Shown piece after piece: positions 31,462-39,971 of a DNA stretch of 64,000 bases. Position numbers and translations under genes: made by a program. The DNA lies in assembly GCA_017481285.1 (NCBI GenBank), contig JAFUPI010000059.1, forward strand, positions 1-64,000, in the 5' to 3' direction. The notes beneath the pieces are model-generated. The model was not told where the DNA came from. It ran no database searches and was given only the letters and a program-made list of their open reading frames with translations. Origin of the DNA: Agathobacter sp. Its GTDB lineage: Bacteria > Bacillota > Clostridia > Lachnospirales > Lachnospiraceae. Positions within the stretch are counted from its first letter, which is position 1, and each line of letters begins with the position of its first letter.

Positions 31462-32856
31462 ATGAATAAAAGAAAATCTCGATGGAAACGAGGATTTTGT
31501 GCTGCGTTGGCGGCAATGTGCCTATTAGCGGTTCCGACAGATGCAAAAGCGGATGTGTATTGGCCGGAAGGACCGACCATAACGACGAAGAGTGCAATTG
31601 TCATCGAAGTCAATTCAGGAGCAATACTTTATGAAAAAAATGGGGATCAGGTCAATTACCCTGCAAGTATTACCAAGGTTATGACCACTTTGTTGGCATT
31701 GGAGTATTGTGATTTGGAGGAAGTGGTAACCTTTTCGGATGATGCGATTAATTTAAATCAGGGAGATACTTCTCACATTGCCCGTGATTATGGTGAGCAG
31801 ATGACAATAAAAGAATGCTTATATGCAATTATGTTAGAATCGGCAAATGAGTGTTCTTATGCAGTGGCAGAACATGTTGGTGAGAAATTAGGTGGCAATT
31901 ATCAGACCTTCATTGATTTGATGAACGAAAGAGCGAAAGAGCTCGGGTGTACAAATACTCATTTTACGAATGCCAATGGTCTTCCAGATGAGAATCATTG
32001 GACAAGCGCACATGATATGGGCCTGATTTCTGCAGAAGCTTATCGAAATGAAACATATCGAATTATAGTAGGAACGAGAAGTTATCGTATTCCACCAACC
32101 AATAAGCATAAAGATATTACGCCATTGAATAATCATCATGCAATGATAAGTAATTACAAAACAAATGCTTACTTGTATGAATATGCAACAGGTGGAAAGA
32201 CCGGTTATACACAAGCAGCCGGTGCGACACTGGTTTCTTATGCAGAAAAAGATGGTTTAACATTGGTGTGCGTTGTAATGAATACATTTGGTGCAGATCA
32301 ATATATAGAAACCAAGAATTTGTTTGAACATTGTTTCCAGAATTTCCAAACGGTGTCTATTGGAGAAAGTGGTAATGCAGGCGAAGAACAAGAAGAAGAA
32401 ACGGGAAGCGGAAGCAGCTATGAATCTTTTGTGAAGCTGGAAGAAAATGCACAGATTGTATTACCAGTAGCTGCAGATATTTCAGATGTGGAAATGACAT
32501 TGGTAAGTGATGATTTGTCAGAAGATGCGGTAGCGCAGTTGAAATATACTTATGGTGGCCATGTTGCAGGATGTGTAGATGTCGTTCTTTCAAATGCACA
32601 GGTAGAGGATTATTATTTTAGTGGAAAGAAAGAGGAAAGTGATGTAAATGTAATTGAGATTAAAACATCGGATATCTTACTTATTCTTGGTGCCATCGTT
32701 GTTCTGATTGCATTAATTATTGGAATCAAATGTTTGTATGACAATTATTATGTAATTTTGCATAGTATGGAAGTACGAAAACAAAGAAAAGACAGATTTC
32801 GTCCAATTTCGAACCGAAAAAAGAAATGGAGAAAGAGAGATCGCATGTTTAAGTAG
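31462..32856 (+). CDS. D-alanyl-D-alanine carboxypeptidase (PBP5/DacF type)
   Basis: A 464-residue penicillin-binding protein that trims the terminal D-Ala of peptidoglycan pentapeptides. It has a signal peptide (cleavage near TDAKA), the S11 catalytic motifs SITK, SAN and KTG (GGKTGYTQ), an acidic linker (GEEQEEETGSGSS) and, unusually for a simple PBP5, a true membrane helix near the C-terminus (LILGAIVVLIALIIGIKCLY) with a basic cytoplasmic tail (RKQRKDRFRPISNRKKKWRK). The ATG at 31462 follows ACAGGAG. A terminator follows. Confidence 0.92.
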   Translation: MNKRKSRWKRGFCAALAAMCLLAVPTDAKADVYWPEGPTITTKSAIVIEVNSGAILYEKNGDQVNYPASITKVMTTLLALEYCDLEEVVTFSDDAINLNQGDTSHIARDYGEQMTIKECLYAIMLESANECSYAVAEHVGEKLGGNYQTFIDLMNERAKELGCTNTHFTNANGLPDENHWTSAHDMGLISAEAYRNETYRIIVGTRSYRIPPTNKHKDITPLNNHHAMISNYKTNAYLYEYATGGKTGYTQAAGATLVSYAEKDGLTLVCVVMNTFGADQYIETKNLFEHCFQNFQTVSIGESGNAGEEQEEETGSGSSYESFVKLEENAQIVLPVAADISDVEMTLVSDDLSEDAVAQLKYTYGGHVAGCVDVVLSNAQVEDYYFSGKKEESDVNVIEIKTSDILLILGAIVVLIALIIGIKCLYDNYYVILHSMEVRKQRKDRFRPISNRKKKWRKRDRMFK

Positions 32857-32897
32857 TCGATAATAAAATAATCGACAGAATATACGACAAATATAAT

Positions 32898-32943
32898 AAA
32901 AATCGACAATGTAGTTTGGAAACACATTGTCGATTTTTTGTTT
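32898..32943 (+). terminator. Terminator between the carboxypeptidase and the ArgR-like gene
   Basis: A 15-bp perfect stem (32898-32912 with 32924-32938) with T tract. Several TCGACA/TCGATA words surround it (32857-32960). Confidence 0.88.
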
Positions 32944-32964
32944 TATGACATGTCGATTTTTAGG

Positions 32965-33471
32965 TTAAATTGTCAGACTATTTAATAAAATGAGTAGCTG
33001 ACTCTTGTTTTCTGTGTAAATAAGAAGTCCATTAAAGGTTTCTACAATCGTAATATACTTGCCACGGAAGGTTTCTGTGGTTTCAATTAGATGAATCAGG
33101 TAGGATTTCATATAAGCATTTACAGATAGGAAAATCGTGTCTACCTGCTCCATTGGGTGGACGGAAACATCAGCCGCTTTTAAAAGCTGCGTAATCTGTT
33201 TTTCATTTTCCAGCTGTGCTGCAGTTTTGTTTACAATGTAATAACCGTTTTCATCCTTGGGCATATCCAGGGCTTTGATGGCACGCTGGACTTGTTTCGT
33301 CAGGGCATCGGAAGCGGGATATAAAGATTCGAAATAATTCATAAAGTCAGAAGCAAAACGAAAGTGTTTGTTACTACCGTTTTCTAAAACTTCTGTCATA
33401 AGGATTCGTTTGATAATGCCTTCACAGGTTTCTCGGGAAGGATTTTTTCTTAATGTAGTAGAATGTTCCAT
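32965..33471 (-). CDS. Putative ArgR-like winged-helix regulator
   Basis: A 168-residue protein starting MEHSTTLRKNPSRETCEG. The ATG at 33471 has CGGAGGAG just upstream; a longer frame lacks a site. The N-terminal half could be a winged helix (ALTKQVQRAIKALDMPKDENGYYIVN, read in two overlapping parts), reminiscent of ArgR; the C-terminal half (residues ~85-168) is a small alpha/beta domain with a TIFLSVNAYMKSYLIHLIE helix. The match is weak. An inverted repeat TGTCCTA-N10-TAGGACA lies upstream between it and the AbiE-like genes, suggesting autoregulation. Confidence 0.5.
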   Translation of the reverse strand: MEHSTTLRKNPSRETCEGIIKRILMTEVLENGSNKHFRFASDFMNYFESLYPASDALTKQVQRAIKALDMPKDENGYYIVNKTAAQLENEKQITQLLKAADVSVHPMEQVDTIFLSVNAYMKSYLIHLIETTETFRGKYITIVETFNGLLIYTENKSQLLILLNSLTI

Positions 33472-33511
33472 GTCTCCTCCGGTCATAAAGTGTAATATAG
33501 ACAATAACATG

Positions 33512-33535
33512 TGTCCTAAAATAAATTATAGGACA
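33512..33535. promoter_or_regulatory. Inverted-repeat operator candidate
   Basis: TGTCCTA (33512-33518) and TAGGACA (33529-33535) are perfect inverted repeats 10 bp apart. Further GGACA words follow at about 33563 and 33598, leading into the promoter of the AbiE-like genes. Confidence 0.55.
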
Positions 33536-33590
33536 TTTAAAGACAGAAATCAACATAAAAAAGGACAAAAATGGAAATATAAAAACCATG

Positions 33591-33619
33591 TTGACGTGGA
33601 CAGAAAATAAGGATAAAAT
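33591..33619 (+). promoter_or_regulatory. Promoter of the AbiE-like pair
   Basis: TTGACG (33591-33596), 17-bp spacer, TAAAAT (33614-33619), 48 bp upstream of the first gene. Confidence 0.75.
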
Positions 33620-33666
33620 GAGAAATATGTACCACTAAACTTTTTATAAGGCGGAAAAAAATACAA

Positions 33667-34290
33667 ATGATTTATAAGAGAACAGAGGAAGCAGAACGTA
33701 TATTAAAAGAGGTATATCAGTGTATTGATGACAATGGAGGAATCGCTAAAAAGGAGCAGCTGGCGGCATTGGGTATTGATTATCGAAGAGTTTTGGACTT
33801 CGTGGAAAATAATGATGTGATTCGAATTAAGAATGGATATTATACCTATGGTATTGAGCGTTTTTCAGAAGAGGCCCTGGTGTCGAAACTTTTTCCAGAT
33901 GGATTGCTTTGTATGGAAAGTGCCTTATATGCTTATGGATATATCTCGCGCAAGCCAGTAGGTTTTCATATTGCGATTGATAAGAATACTTCCAAGTCCA
34001 GATTCAAACTGGATTATCCGAAGGTGATTCCGTATTATACAGAGCCTGAAGTTTTGACAATTGGTGCGACAACTATTTCATACGAAGGTTGTGATTTTCA
34101 AATCTACGACAAGGATCGACTGATTTGCGATTGTCTCAAGTATGAAAGCAAAATGAATCGGGAAGATTTCAAGGAAGCGCTTCAGTCCTATATTAAAGAT
34201 GAAGACAAGGATATCTCTGCATTGATGGAATATGCGAGAGAACGTAAAGTAGTAAAAAGAGTACAGAGCCTTATTGGGGTGTGGTTATAA
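33667..34290 (+). CDS. AbiEi-like antitoxin/transcriptional regulator
   Basis: A 207-residue protein with an N-terminal winged helix (GGIAKKEQLAALGIDYRRV, IRIKNGYYTYG) and the AbiEi C-terminal domain (LLCMESALYAYGYISRKPV, FQIYDKDRLICDCLKY). In type IV toxin-antitoxin systems AbiEi represses its own promoter and neutralises the AbiEii nucleotidyltransferase. The next gene begins at its stop codon (TAATG), the usual pair arrangement. Family assignment is good; whether it still has an antitoxin role depends on the partner, which looks inactive. Confidence 0.8.
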   Translation: MIYKRTEEAERILKEVYQCIDDNGGIAKKEQLAALGIDYRRVLDFVENNDVIRIKNGYYTYGIERFSEEALVSKLFPDGLLCMESALYAYGYISRKPVGFHIAIDKNTSKSRFKLDYPKVIPYYTEPEVLTIGATTISYEGCDFQIYDKDRLICDCLKYESKMNREDFKEALQSYIKDEDKDISALMEYARERKVVKRVQSLIGVWL

Positions 34291-35198
34291 TGAAATTAGG
34301 AATGACATTTCCACAAAAATGGATAGACAAATGCACAAAGGATGGGATTCAGGTGTCCGATATTCTGTATGGGCTGGCGATCGAGGATTTGCTCCGTCGC
34401 ATTGAAAAGTCCTCTTTTTATGAATATCTTTGGCTAACGAATGAACAGGCCGTTGGGCTGGATGCCTACAAGAAAAAGAGCAAGGAACGAATTGCTTTCT
34501 TATATGTAGAAAGTGGAAAGAAAAACTATCTTTCTCATGCAGTGGCAGGACAGGCCATGGATCAGGAATTGTTTACACTTTTGTTAGAGGAGCTGTTTTC
34601 TTATGTGGACGGCAAATCACAATGGGAATATACGGTGGCTGATTCCGAAAAAGGGAAAACACTTCATCTTACCTTCTCCTATATGGATATGCAGGTGCCA
34701 GTTTCTGTTTATATTGGAACTTCTATGATTAAGACCAAGAAGCGAAAGAAAAAGGAACTTCCATTATTATTAGACGAAAGAGCACACTGCTCATATCTTA
34801 GCTATTCGAAAGAAAGTATTCTGGCAGAATCCCTGTTTGAGATTATGCGTAAACTGGAATTGATTTCGGATATGGAAGCCTATGGGGAAGCAAATCAGAT
34901 TTTGAAAGAATACTCCATTAGCGGCAGATATATTTTAGAGGAATTTGTTGCCATGGGAGAAAAAGAGCCGAAGGTTGCAACTATGAAACGCTTGGAGCAG
35001 ATTGCTTCTTATAAGAATTATGGCTACATGAAGAAACGCTGGCAGCAGTACGAGCGAAATCACTGTGCAGAAAAAGAAGATTGGGAGAGTGTTTTGCATC
35101 GAATACTCAGCTTTATGGGGCCAGTTTGGAAGGCTCTATGTGAAGATGAAATTTTCTTTGATGACTGGATGCCAGAGTTAGAACGTTTTTTAGGCTAG
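34290..35198 (+). CDS. AbiEii-like protein apparently lacking the nucleotidyltransferase active site
   Basis: A 302-residue protein translationally coupled to AbiEi. The family's helical part is recognisable (YSKESILAESLFEIMRKLELISDMEAYG in two segments) together with the late W...VLHRILSFMGPVW segment. The N-terminal nucleotidyltransferase motifs are not: the expected KGG(T/S) is LTNEQ at residues 49-53, and the expected RxSxDxDF is KSKERIAF at 63-70, with no Asp pair. Length is normal for AbiEii. It may be a non-catalytic descendant retained for another function; the family link itself is by weak similarity. Confidence 0.6.
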   Translation: MKLGMTFPQKWIDKCTKDGIQVSDILYGLAIEDLLRRIEKSSFYEYLWLTNEQAVGLDAYKKKSKERIAFLYVESGKKNYLSHAVAGQAMDQELFTLLLEELFSYVDGKSQWEYTVADSEKGKTLHLTFSYMDMQVPVSVYIGTSMIKTKKRKKKELPLLLDERAHCSYLSYSKESILAESLFEIMRKLELISDMEAYGEANQILKEYSISGRYILEEFVAMGEKEPKVATMKRLEQIASYKNYGYMKKRWQQYERNHCAEKEDWESVLHRILSFMGPVWKALCEDEIFFDDWMPELERFLG

Positions 35199-35255
35199 AA
35201 AAGGATTGTCATTGTCAATTAATTCTAACTATAATATACTTAAAGGATAGGACAA

Positions 35256-35843
35256 ATGGGTAAGATTTTTTGTGTAATGGGAAAAAGTGCAACAGGAAAG
35301 GATACGATTTATCAGAAACTGTTGAACGAAAGCAAGTTAGATTTAAAGAGGATTATACCATATACCACCAGACCAATCCGGGAGGGGGAAGTTCTTGGGA
35401 GAGAATATTTCTTCTGCACAGAGCGAGATGTACAGAAATTAGAAAAAGAAGGCCGAATTGTGGAGCTTCGTGCGTATGATACGGTATATGGAATATGGAA
35501 ATATTTCACGGTAGATGATGGAAACATCCAGTTGGACAAAGAAAACTATATTTTAATCGGAACATTAGAGGCATATACTAAGATTCGTGATTATTTTGGT
35601 GTAGAAAATGTGATTCCTATTTATATAGAAGTAGAGGATGGAGAACGCCTGCTTCGAGCAATTGCAAGAGAGAAGAGCCAGGATGTTCCGAAATATGAAG
35701 AAATGTGTCGTCGTTTCTTAGCAGATGCCAAGGATTTTTCAGAAGAAAAATTAATCGCAGCAGGCATCGAGAAACGATTTGTGAATATAGAGCTTGCAGA
35801 TACTCTGCATCAAGTGGAAACGTATATGCAGACCGAGATGTAA
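35256..35843 (+). CDS. Guanylate kinase-like protein
   Basis: A 195-residue P-loop kinase with GKSATGKDTIYQKL at the N-terminus, the GMP-binding pattern YTTRPIREGEVLGREYFF and a late CRRFLADAKDFSEE segment. The fold is guanylate kinase, but the P-loop (GKSATGKDT instead of GPSGAGKST) and the lid region differ from housekeeping Gmk, so it may be a paralogue with a different substrate. It is the first gene of the yaaR-holB-ricT cluster, 22 bp upstream of yaaR. Confidence 0.82.
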   Translation: MGKIFCVMGKSATGKDTIYQKLLNESKLDLKRIIPYTTRPIREGEVLGREYFFCTERDVQKLEKEGRIVELRAYDTVYGIWKYFTVDDGNIQLDKENYILIGTLEAYTKIRDYFGVENVIPIYIEVEDGERLLRAIAREKSQDVPKYEEMCRRFLADAKDFSEEKLIAAGIEKRFVNIELADTLHQVETYMQTEM

Positions 35844-35864
35844 TATCAAAGGAGGTGGCCGGAC

Positions 35865-36311
35865 ATGGATATGAATATGAAAGTCAACGAATTGACCCAG
35901 TTAAATCAAGTTAATGAAACACAAAAAGCGGTTCAAGGCGATGGTTCGTTCAAATTTACTTTGTCGAGTGCCATCAGTGATGCACAGCTTCAGGCAAAAG
36001 TAGAATCTTTGATGATGGATATCACTACCCAGGGCGAACGAATTGCCCGCCACATGGATATTCGTGATTTGAAACGATATCGTGGGCTGGTGAAGGAATT
36101 CTTAAATGAAGTCGTATATCGTTCCCACAAGTTTTCACGAGAAAACTTTCTGGATCGACGTGGAAGACACCGTGTATATGGAATAATCCGCAAGATAGAT
36201 GAGAATTTAGATGCACTGGCAGAAGAATTAGTGGCCGATGAGAAAGATCATCTGGCGATACTAAGTAGAATTGGCGAGATTGAAGGCTTGCTATTGGATA
36301 TTTTCACGTAA
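35865..36311 (+). CDS. YaaR family protein (DUF327)
   Basis: A 148-residue, mainly helical cytoplasmic protein. The central [36 protein letters not shown] and [16 protein letters not shown] segments are typical of YaaR/DUF327, a family of unknown function kept next to holB and the RicT gene in Firmicutes. GGAGGTGG precedes the ATG. The context supports the call. Confidence 0.85.
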   Translation: MDMNMKVNELTQLNQVNETQKAVQGDGSFKFTLSSAISDAQLQAKVESLMMDITTQGERIARHMDIRDLKRYRGLVKEFLNEVVYRSHKFSRENFLDRRGRHRVYGIIRKIDENLDALAEELVADEKDHLAILSRIGEIEGLLLDIFT

Positions 36312-36367
36312 GCGTTTTGGTAGAGAACGGTTATCGTGGAGAAATTACGATATGGAAAGGAGAGAGA

Positions 36368-37357
36368 ATGGCTGGATTTCAGGACATTATCGGACACAAT
36401 CAAATAGTGGAACATCTGAAAAATGCCATTCGTATGGGAAAGGTCTCCCACGCCTATATTTTGAATGGGGAAAGCAATTCTGGAAAGATGATGTTGGCAG
36501 AAGCTTTTGCGACAGCACTGCAATGTGAGGCCGGCGAAGCGGAACCTTGCATGAATTGCCGCTCTTGTCATCAAGCAGCGGAACACAATCAACCGGATAT
36601 TATCTACGTTACCCATGAAAAGCCAAATGTGATATCGGTAGACGATATTCGACATCAGCTGAATAATGATATTGTGATTAAGCCTTATAGCAGTAAGTAC
36701 AAGATTTATATTGTAGATGAAGCAGAGAAAATGAATCCGCAGGCACAAAATGCACTCTTAAAAACCATTGAAGAGCCACCTGCTTACGGAGTAATTCTGC
36801 TCCTTACTACCAATGCGGATAGTTTTTTACCAACGATTTTGTCTCGTTGCATTACACTAAATTTAAAAAGTGTGAACGAGGACTTAATCAAAGATTATTT
36901 GATGAAAAAATATCAGATTCCAGATTATCAGGCAGATGTATGTGCAGCTTTTGCACAGGGAAATGTAGGAAAAGCAATTCAGCTGGCATCCTCTGGAGAG
37001 TTTAACGAATTAAAAGCAGCCGCTCTTTCTCTCGTGAAAAAGCTGGATGATATGGATTTGTACGAATTAAATGGATGCATCAAACAGATAAACGATTTTA
37101 AGCCAAAGATTCAGGAGTATTTTGATTTGCTGACGCTTTGGTTTCGAGATGTGCTTTATATGAAAGCCACCAACGACGTAAATAATCTTATCTTTAAAGA
37201 TGAGGTTTATGATATAAAAAAACAAGCAGCAAAAAGGTCTTATTCTGGAATAGAAACCATATTGCAGACGCTGGAGCAATCCAGAGTGCGTTTGAATGCG
37301 AATGTAAATTTCGATTTAGTAATAGAATTGTTGTTGCTAGCAATAAAGGAGAACTAA
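36368..37357 (+). CDS. holB: DNA polymerase III delta' subunit
   Basis: A 329-residue clamp-loader subunit. It starts MAGFQDIIGHNQIVEHL, has a modified P-loop (NGESNSGKMML), a four-cysteine zinc module (CEAGEAEPCMNCRSC), DEAEKM and the sensor region LLLTTNADSFLPTILSRC. The frame is open 51 bp further upstream, but the ATG at 36368 has GGAAAGGAG and matches the family start. ricT follows after 4 bp. Confidence 0.93.
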   Translation: MAGFQDIIGHNQIVEHLKNAIRMGKVSHAYILNGESNSGKMMLAEAFATALQCEAGEAEPCMNCRSCHQAAEHNQPDIIYVTHEKPNVISVDDIRHQLNNDIVIKPYSSKYKIYIVDEAEKMNPQAQNALLKTIEEPPAYGVILLLTTNADSFLPTILSRCITLNLKSVNEDLIKDYLMKKYQIPDYQADVCAAFAQGNVGKAIQLASSGEFNELKAAALSLVKKLDDMDLYELNGCIKQINDFKPKIQEYFDLLTLWFRDVLYMKATNDVNNLIFKDEVYDIKKQAAKRSYSGIETILQTLEQSRVRLNANVNFDLVIELLLLAIKEN

Positions 37358-37361
37358 AAAT

Positions 37362-38366
37362 ATGACAAGAGTAGTTGGAATTCGTTTCCAAAAAGCAGGA
37401 AAAATATATTATTTCGATCCATGCGGATTCGATTTGGAAACCGGAATGCATGCCATCGTTGAAACAGCGAGAGGTGTGGAAATGGGTACAGTCCTTATTC
37501 CGCCAAAGGATGTAGAAGATGAAAAGGTGATACAGCCATTAAAGCCTGTCATTCGTATTGCTACGGATGAAGATGAGAAAACGATAGAAAAGAACAAGGA
37601 AAAAGAGAAAGAAGCCTTTGAAATCTGTAAAGAAAAGATTTTAAAACATGGATTAGAAATGAAACTCGTAAATGCAGAGTACACATTTGATAATAATAAG
37701 CTTCTCTTTTATTTTACTGCAGATGGTCGAATCGATTTCCGTGAATTAGTAAAGGATTTGGCAGCAGTATTCCGTACCAGAATCGAACTTCGTCAGATTG
37801 GTGTACGTGATGAGACCAAGATTCTCGGAGGCATCGGTATCTGTGGACGCCCACTTTGCTGCAAGACCTATCTTGCAGATTTCGTTCCAGTATCTATTAA
37901 GATGGCGAAGGAGCAGAATTTATCATTAAATCCTACCAAAATCTCAGGAGTTTGTGGAAGACTTATGTGCTGTCTCAAAAATGAGCAGGATACTTACGAA
38001 TATTTGAACAGCCGCCTTCCAAATGTTGGAGATACAGTCTTTGTAAAGGATGGAGCAAAGGGAGAGGTACAGAGTGTTAGTGTACTTCGCCAGCTCGTAA
38101 AAGTAGTAATCGACAATGGAGATGAGAAGGAATTACGTGAATACAAGGTGGATGAACTTAATTTCCGCCCTAAGAAACGTAAAGATGTAAAAATTACAGA
38201 AGAAGAACTGAAAGAGTTAGAAGGTTTGGAAGATGAAACTGTAGTGGAAGAAACCACTGAGCATCAGGATCGTCCAAATCACAATAATAAAGAACGTCAC
38301 GATGGAAAAGGAAAACGTTATTTTGGAAAAAACAAAAAACGAAACAACAACTCTTCTGAAAAGTAA
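37362..38366 (+). CDS. ricT: Regulatory iron-sulfur-containing complex subunit RicT (YaaT, PSP1 domain)
   Basis: A 334-residue protein with the PSP1 domain (VVGIRFQKAGKIYYFDPCG at the start) and the cysteine motifs GRPLCCKTYL and CGRLMCCLKN that in the RicAFT complex bind iron-sulfur clusters and, in Bacillus, support RNase Y-dependent mRNA maturation. The C-terminus is an acidic then basic low-complexity tail (DRPNHNNKERHDGKGK). Its last 65 bp overlap the next gene in another frame. Confidence 0.93.
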   Translation: MTRVVGIRFQKAGKIYYFDPCGFDLETGMHAIVETARGVEMGTVLIPPKDVEDEKVIQPLKPVIRIATDEDEKTIEKNKEKEKEAFEICKEKILKHGLEMKLVNAEYTFDNNKLLFYFTADGRIDFRELVKDLAAVFRTRIELRQIGVRDETKILGGIGICGRPLCCKTYLADFVPVSIKMAKEQNLSLNPTKISGVCGRLMCCLKNEQDTYEYLNSRLPNVGDTVFVKDGAKGEVQSVSVLRQLVKVVIDNGDEKELREYKVDELNFRPKKRKDVKITEEELKELEGLEDETVVEETTEHQDRPNHNNKERHDGKGKRYFGKNKKRNNNSSEK

Positions 38367-39093
38367 AGAACGCTTAGATGACTTAAATGTAAAAGGATAT
38401 CAGATTATTCAGGATCCGGAACGTTTTTGTTTCGGGATGGATGCCGTGCTGTTATCTGGCTTTGCTCATATAAAAAAAGGAGAGAAGATACTGGATTTAG
38501 GTACCGGAACAGGTATAATTCCGATTCTCTTAGAAGCGAAGAGCGAAGGGAAGCACTTCACGGGGCTTGAAATTCAGCCAGAAAGTGCGGATATGGCAGC
38601 CAGAAGTGTGCAGTATAATCATTTAGAAGAGAAGATATCCATTGTCACCGGTGATATCAAAGATGCTTCAAATATATTTGGAGCATCTTCTTTTGATGTA
38701 ATAACGACGAACCCACCGTACATGATTGGAGAGCACGGATTGAAGAATAATAACGACGCAAAAACCATTGCGCGTCATGAAGTGCTTTGTACACTAGACG
38801 ACACATTAGTGCAGAGTGCTCGAATTTTAAAACCGAACGGACGCTTCTATATGGTGCATAGACCGTTCCGTTTGGCGGAGATTTTTTCGAAAATGGTGGC
38901 TTGTGGAATCGAGCCGAAGCGTATGCAGCTGGTTTATCCACATGTAAATAAGGAGCCAAACATGGTTTTGATCGAAGGTTACCGGGGTGGAAAGTCCAGA
39001 CTCAAAATTGAGAAGCCGCTCATCGTTTACAATGAAAATGGCAGCTATACAGATGAAATTTTAGCGATTTATGGAATGTTAAATCAAGATTAA
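38302..39093 (+). CDS. tRNA1(Val) (adenine37-N6)-methyltransferase TrmN6-like
   Basis: A 263-residue SAM-dependent methyltransferase with LDLGTGTGIIPILL (motif I) and the catalytic TTNPPYM typical of N6-adenine methylation of RNA. It corresponds to the Bacillus yabB-type gene that neighbours rsmI. The ATG at 38302 gives a 65-bp overlap with ricT; a TTG at 38323 is a possible alternative start, because the first 20 residues are low complexity. rsmI follows after 37 bp. Confidence 0.88.
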   Translation: MEKENVILEKTKNETTTLLKSKERLDDLNVKGYQIIQDPERFCFGMDAVLLSGFAHIKKGEKILDLGTGTGIIPILLEAKSEGKHFTGLEIQPESADMAARSVQYNHLEEKISIVTGDIKDASNIFGASSFDVITTNPPYMIGEHGLKNNNDAKTIARHEVLCTLDDTLVQSARILKPNGRFYMVHRPFRLAEIFSKMVACGIEPKRMQLVYPHVNKEPNMVLIEGYRGGKSRLKIEKPLIVYNENGSYTDEILAIYGMLNQD

Positions 39094-39130
39094 ATAAATT
39101 TTTGGCGATTTTTGGCCAAAAGGAGGAAAA

Positions 39131-39970
39131 ATGGCAGGTACACTGTATTTATGTGCGACCCCAATTGGAAATTTGGAGGATATCACGTATCGCGTTCTGC
39201 GTACGCTAAAAGAGGTAGATTTGATTGCGGCGGAGGATACGAGAAACTCGATTAAGCTTTTGAATCATTTCGAGATACAGACTCCAATGACCAGTTATCA
39301 TGAATTTAATAAAATTGAGAAAGCATATCAGTTGGTCGCGAAGCTGAAAGAGGGAAAAAATATCGCTTTGATTACAGATGCTGGAACACCAGGCATTTCA
39401 GATCCTGGTGAGGACATCGTTCGTATTTGTTATGAAGAAGGAATCGAGGTTACTTCGCTCCCAGGAGCAGCTGCCTGCATTACAGCACTTACCATGTCAG
39501 GACGTTCGACCAGACGATTTGCCTTCGAGGCATTTTTGCCAAGGGATAAAAAGGAACGTGCAGCAGTTTTGGAGGAATTGAAAGATGAGACCCGTACCAT
39601 CATCCTTTACGAAGCACCACATCATTTGCTGAAAACAATAAAAGAATTGCTGGAGGCTCTCGGAGATCGAGAACTTACGGTGTGTCGTGAGCTTACCAAA
39701 AAGCATGAAGAAAAAATACAGACGACATTTACCTCTCTTCTTTCATATTATGAAGAAAAAGAACCAAGAGGTGAGTATGTATTGGTCATTTGCGGAAAGA
39801 GCCGTGATGAAATCGTAAAAGAGCAGCAGGCCAGTTGGGAAGAGATGTCCATTGAAGAACATATGGCACATTATGAAAGCCAGGGCATCGACCATAAAGA
39901 GGCTATGAAACTGGTTGCAAAAGACAGAGGAGTTAGCAAAAGAGATATTTATCAATATTTGGTGAAATAA
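39131..39970 (+). CDS. rsmI: 16S rRNA (cytidine1402-2'-O)-methyltransferase RsmI
   Basis: A 279-residue tetrapyrrole-methylase-fold enzyme. Family signatures are intact: LYLCATPIGNLEDITYR, AAEDTRNSIKLL, YHEFNK, LITDAGTPGISDPGE and LPGAAACITAL. AAAAGGAGG precedes the ATG. It closes the holB-ricT-trmN6-rsmI run, and the CapA gene starts 1 bp after its stop. Confidence 0.96.
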   Translation: MAGTLYLCATPIGNLEDITYRVLRTLKEVDLIAAEDTRNSIKLLNHFEIQTPMTSYHEFNKIEKAYQLVAKLKEGKNIALITDAGTPGISDPGEDIVRICYEEGIEVTSLPGAAACITALTMSGRSTRRFAFEAFLPRDKKERAAVLEELKDETRTIILYEAPHHLLKTIKELLEALGDRELTVCRELTKKHEEKIQTTFTSLLSYYEEKEPRGEYVLVICGKSRDEIVKEQQASWEEMSIEEHMAHYESQGIDHKEAMKLVAKDRGVSKRDIYQYLVK

Positions 39971-39971
39971 A

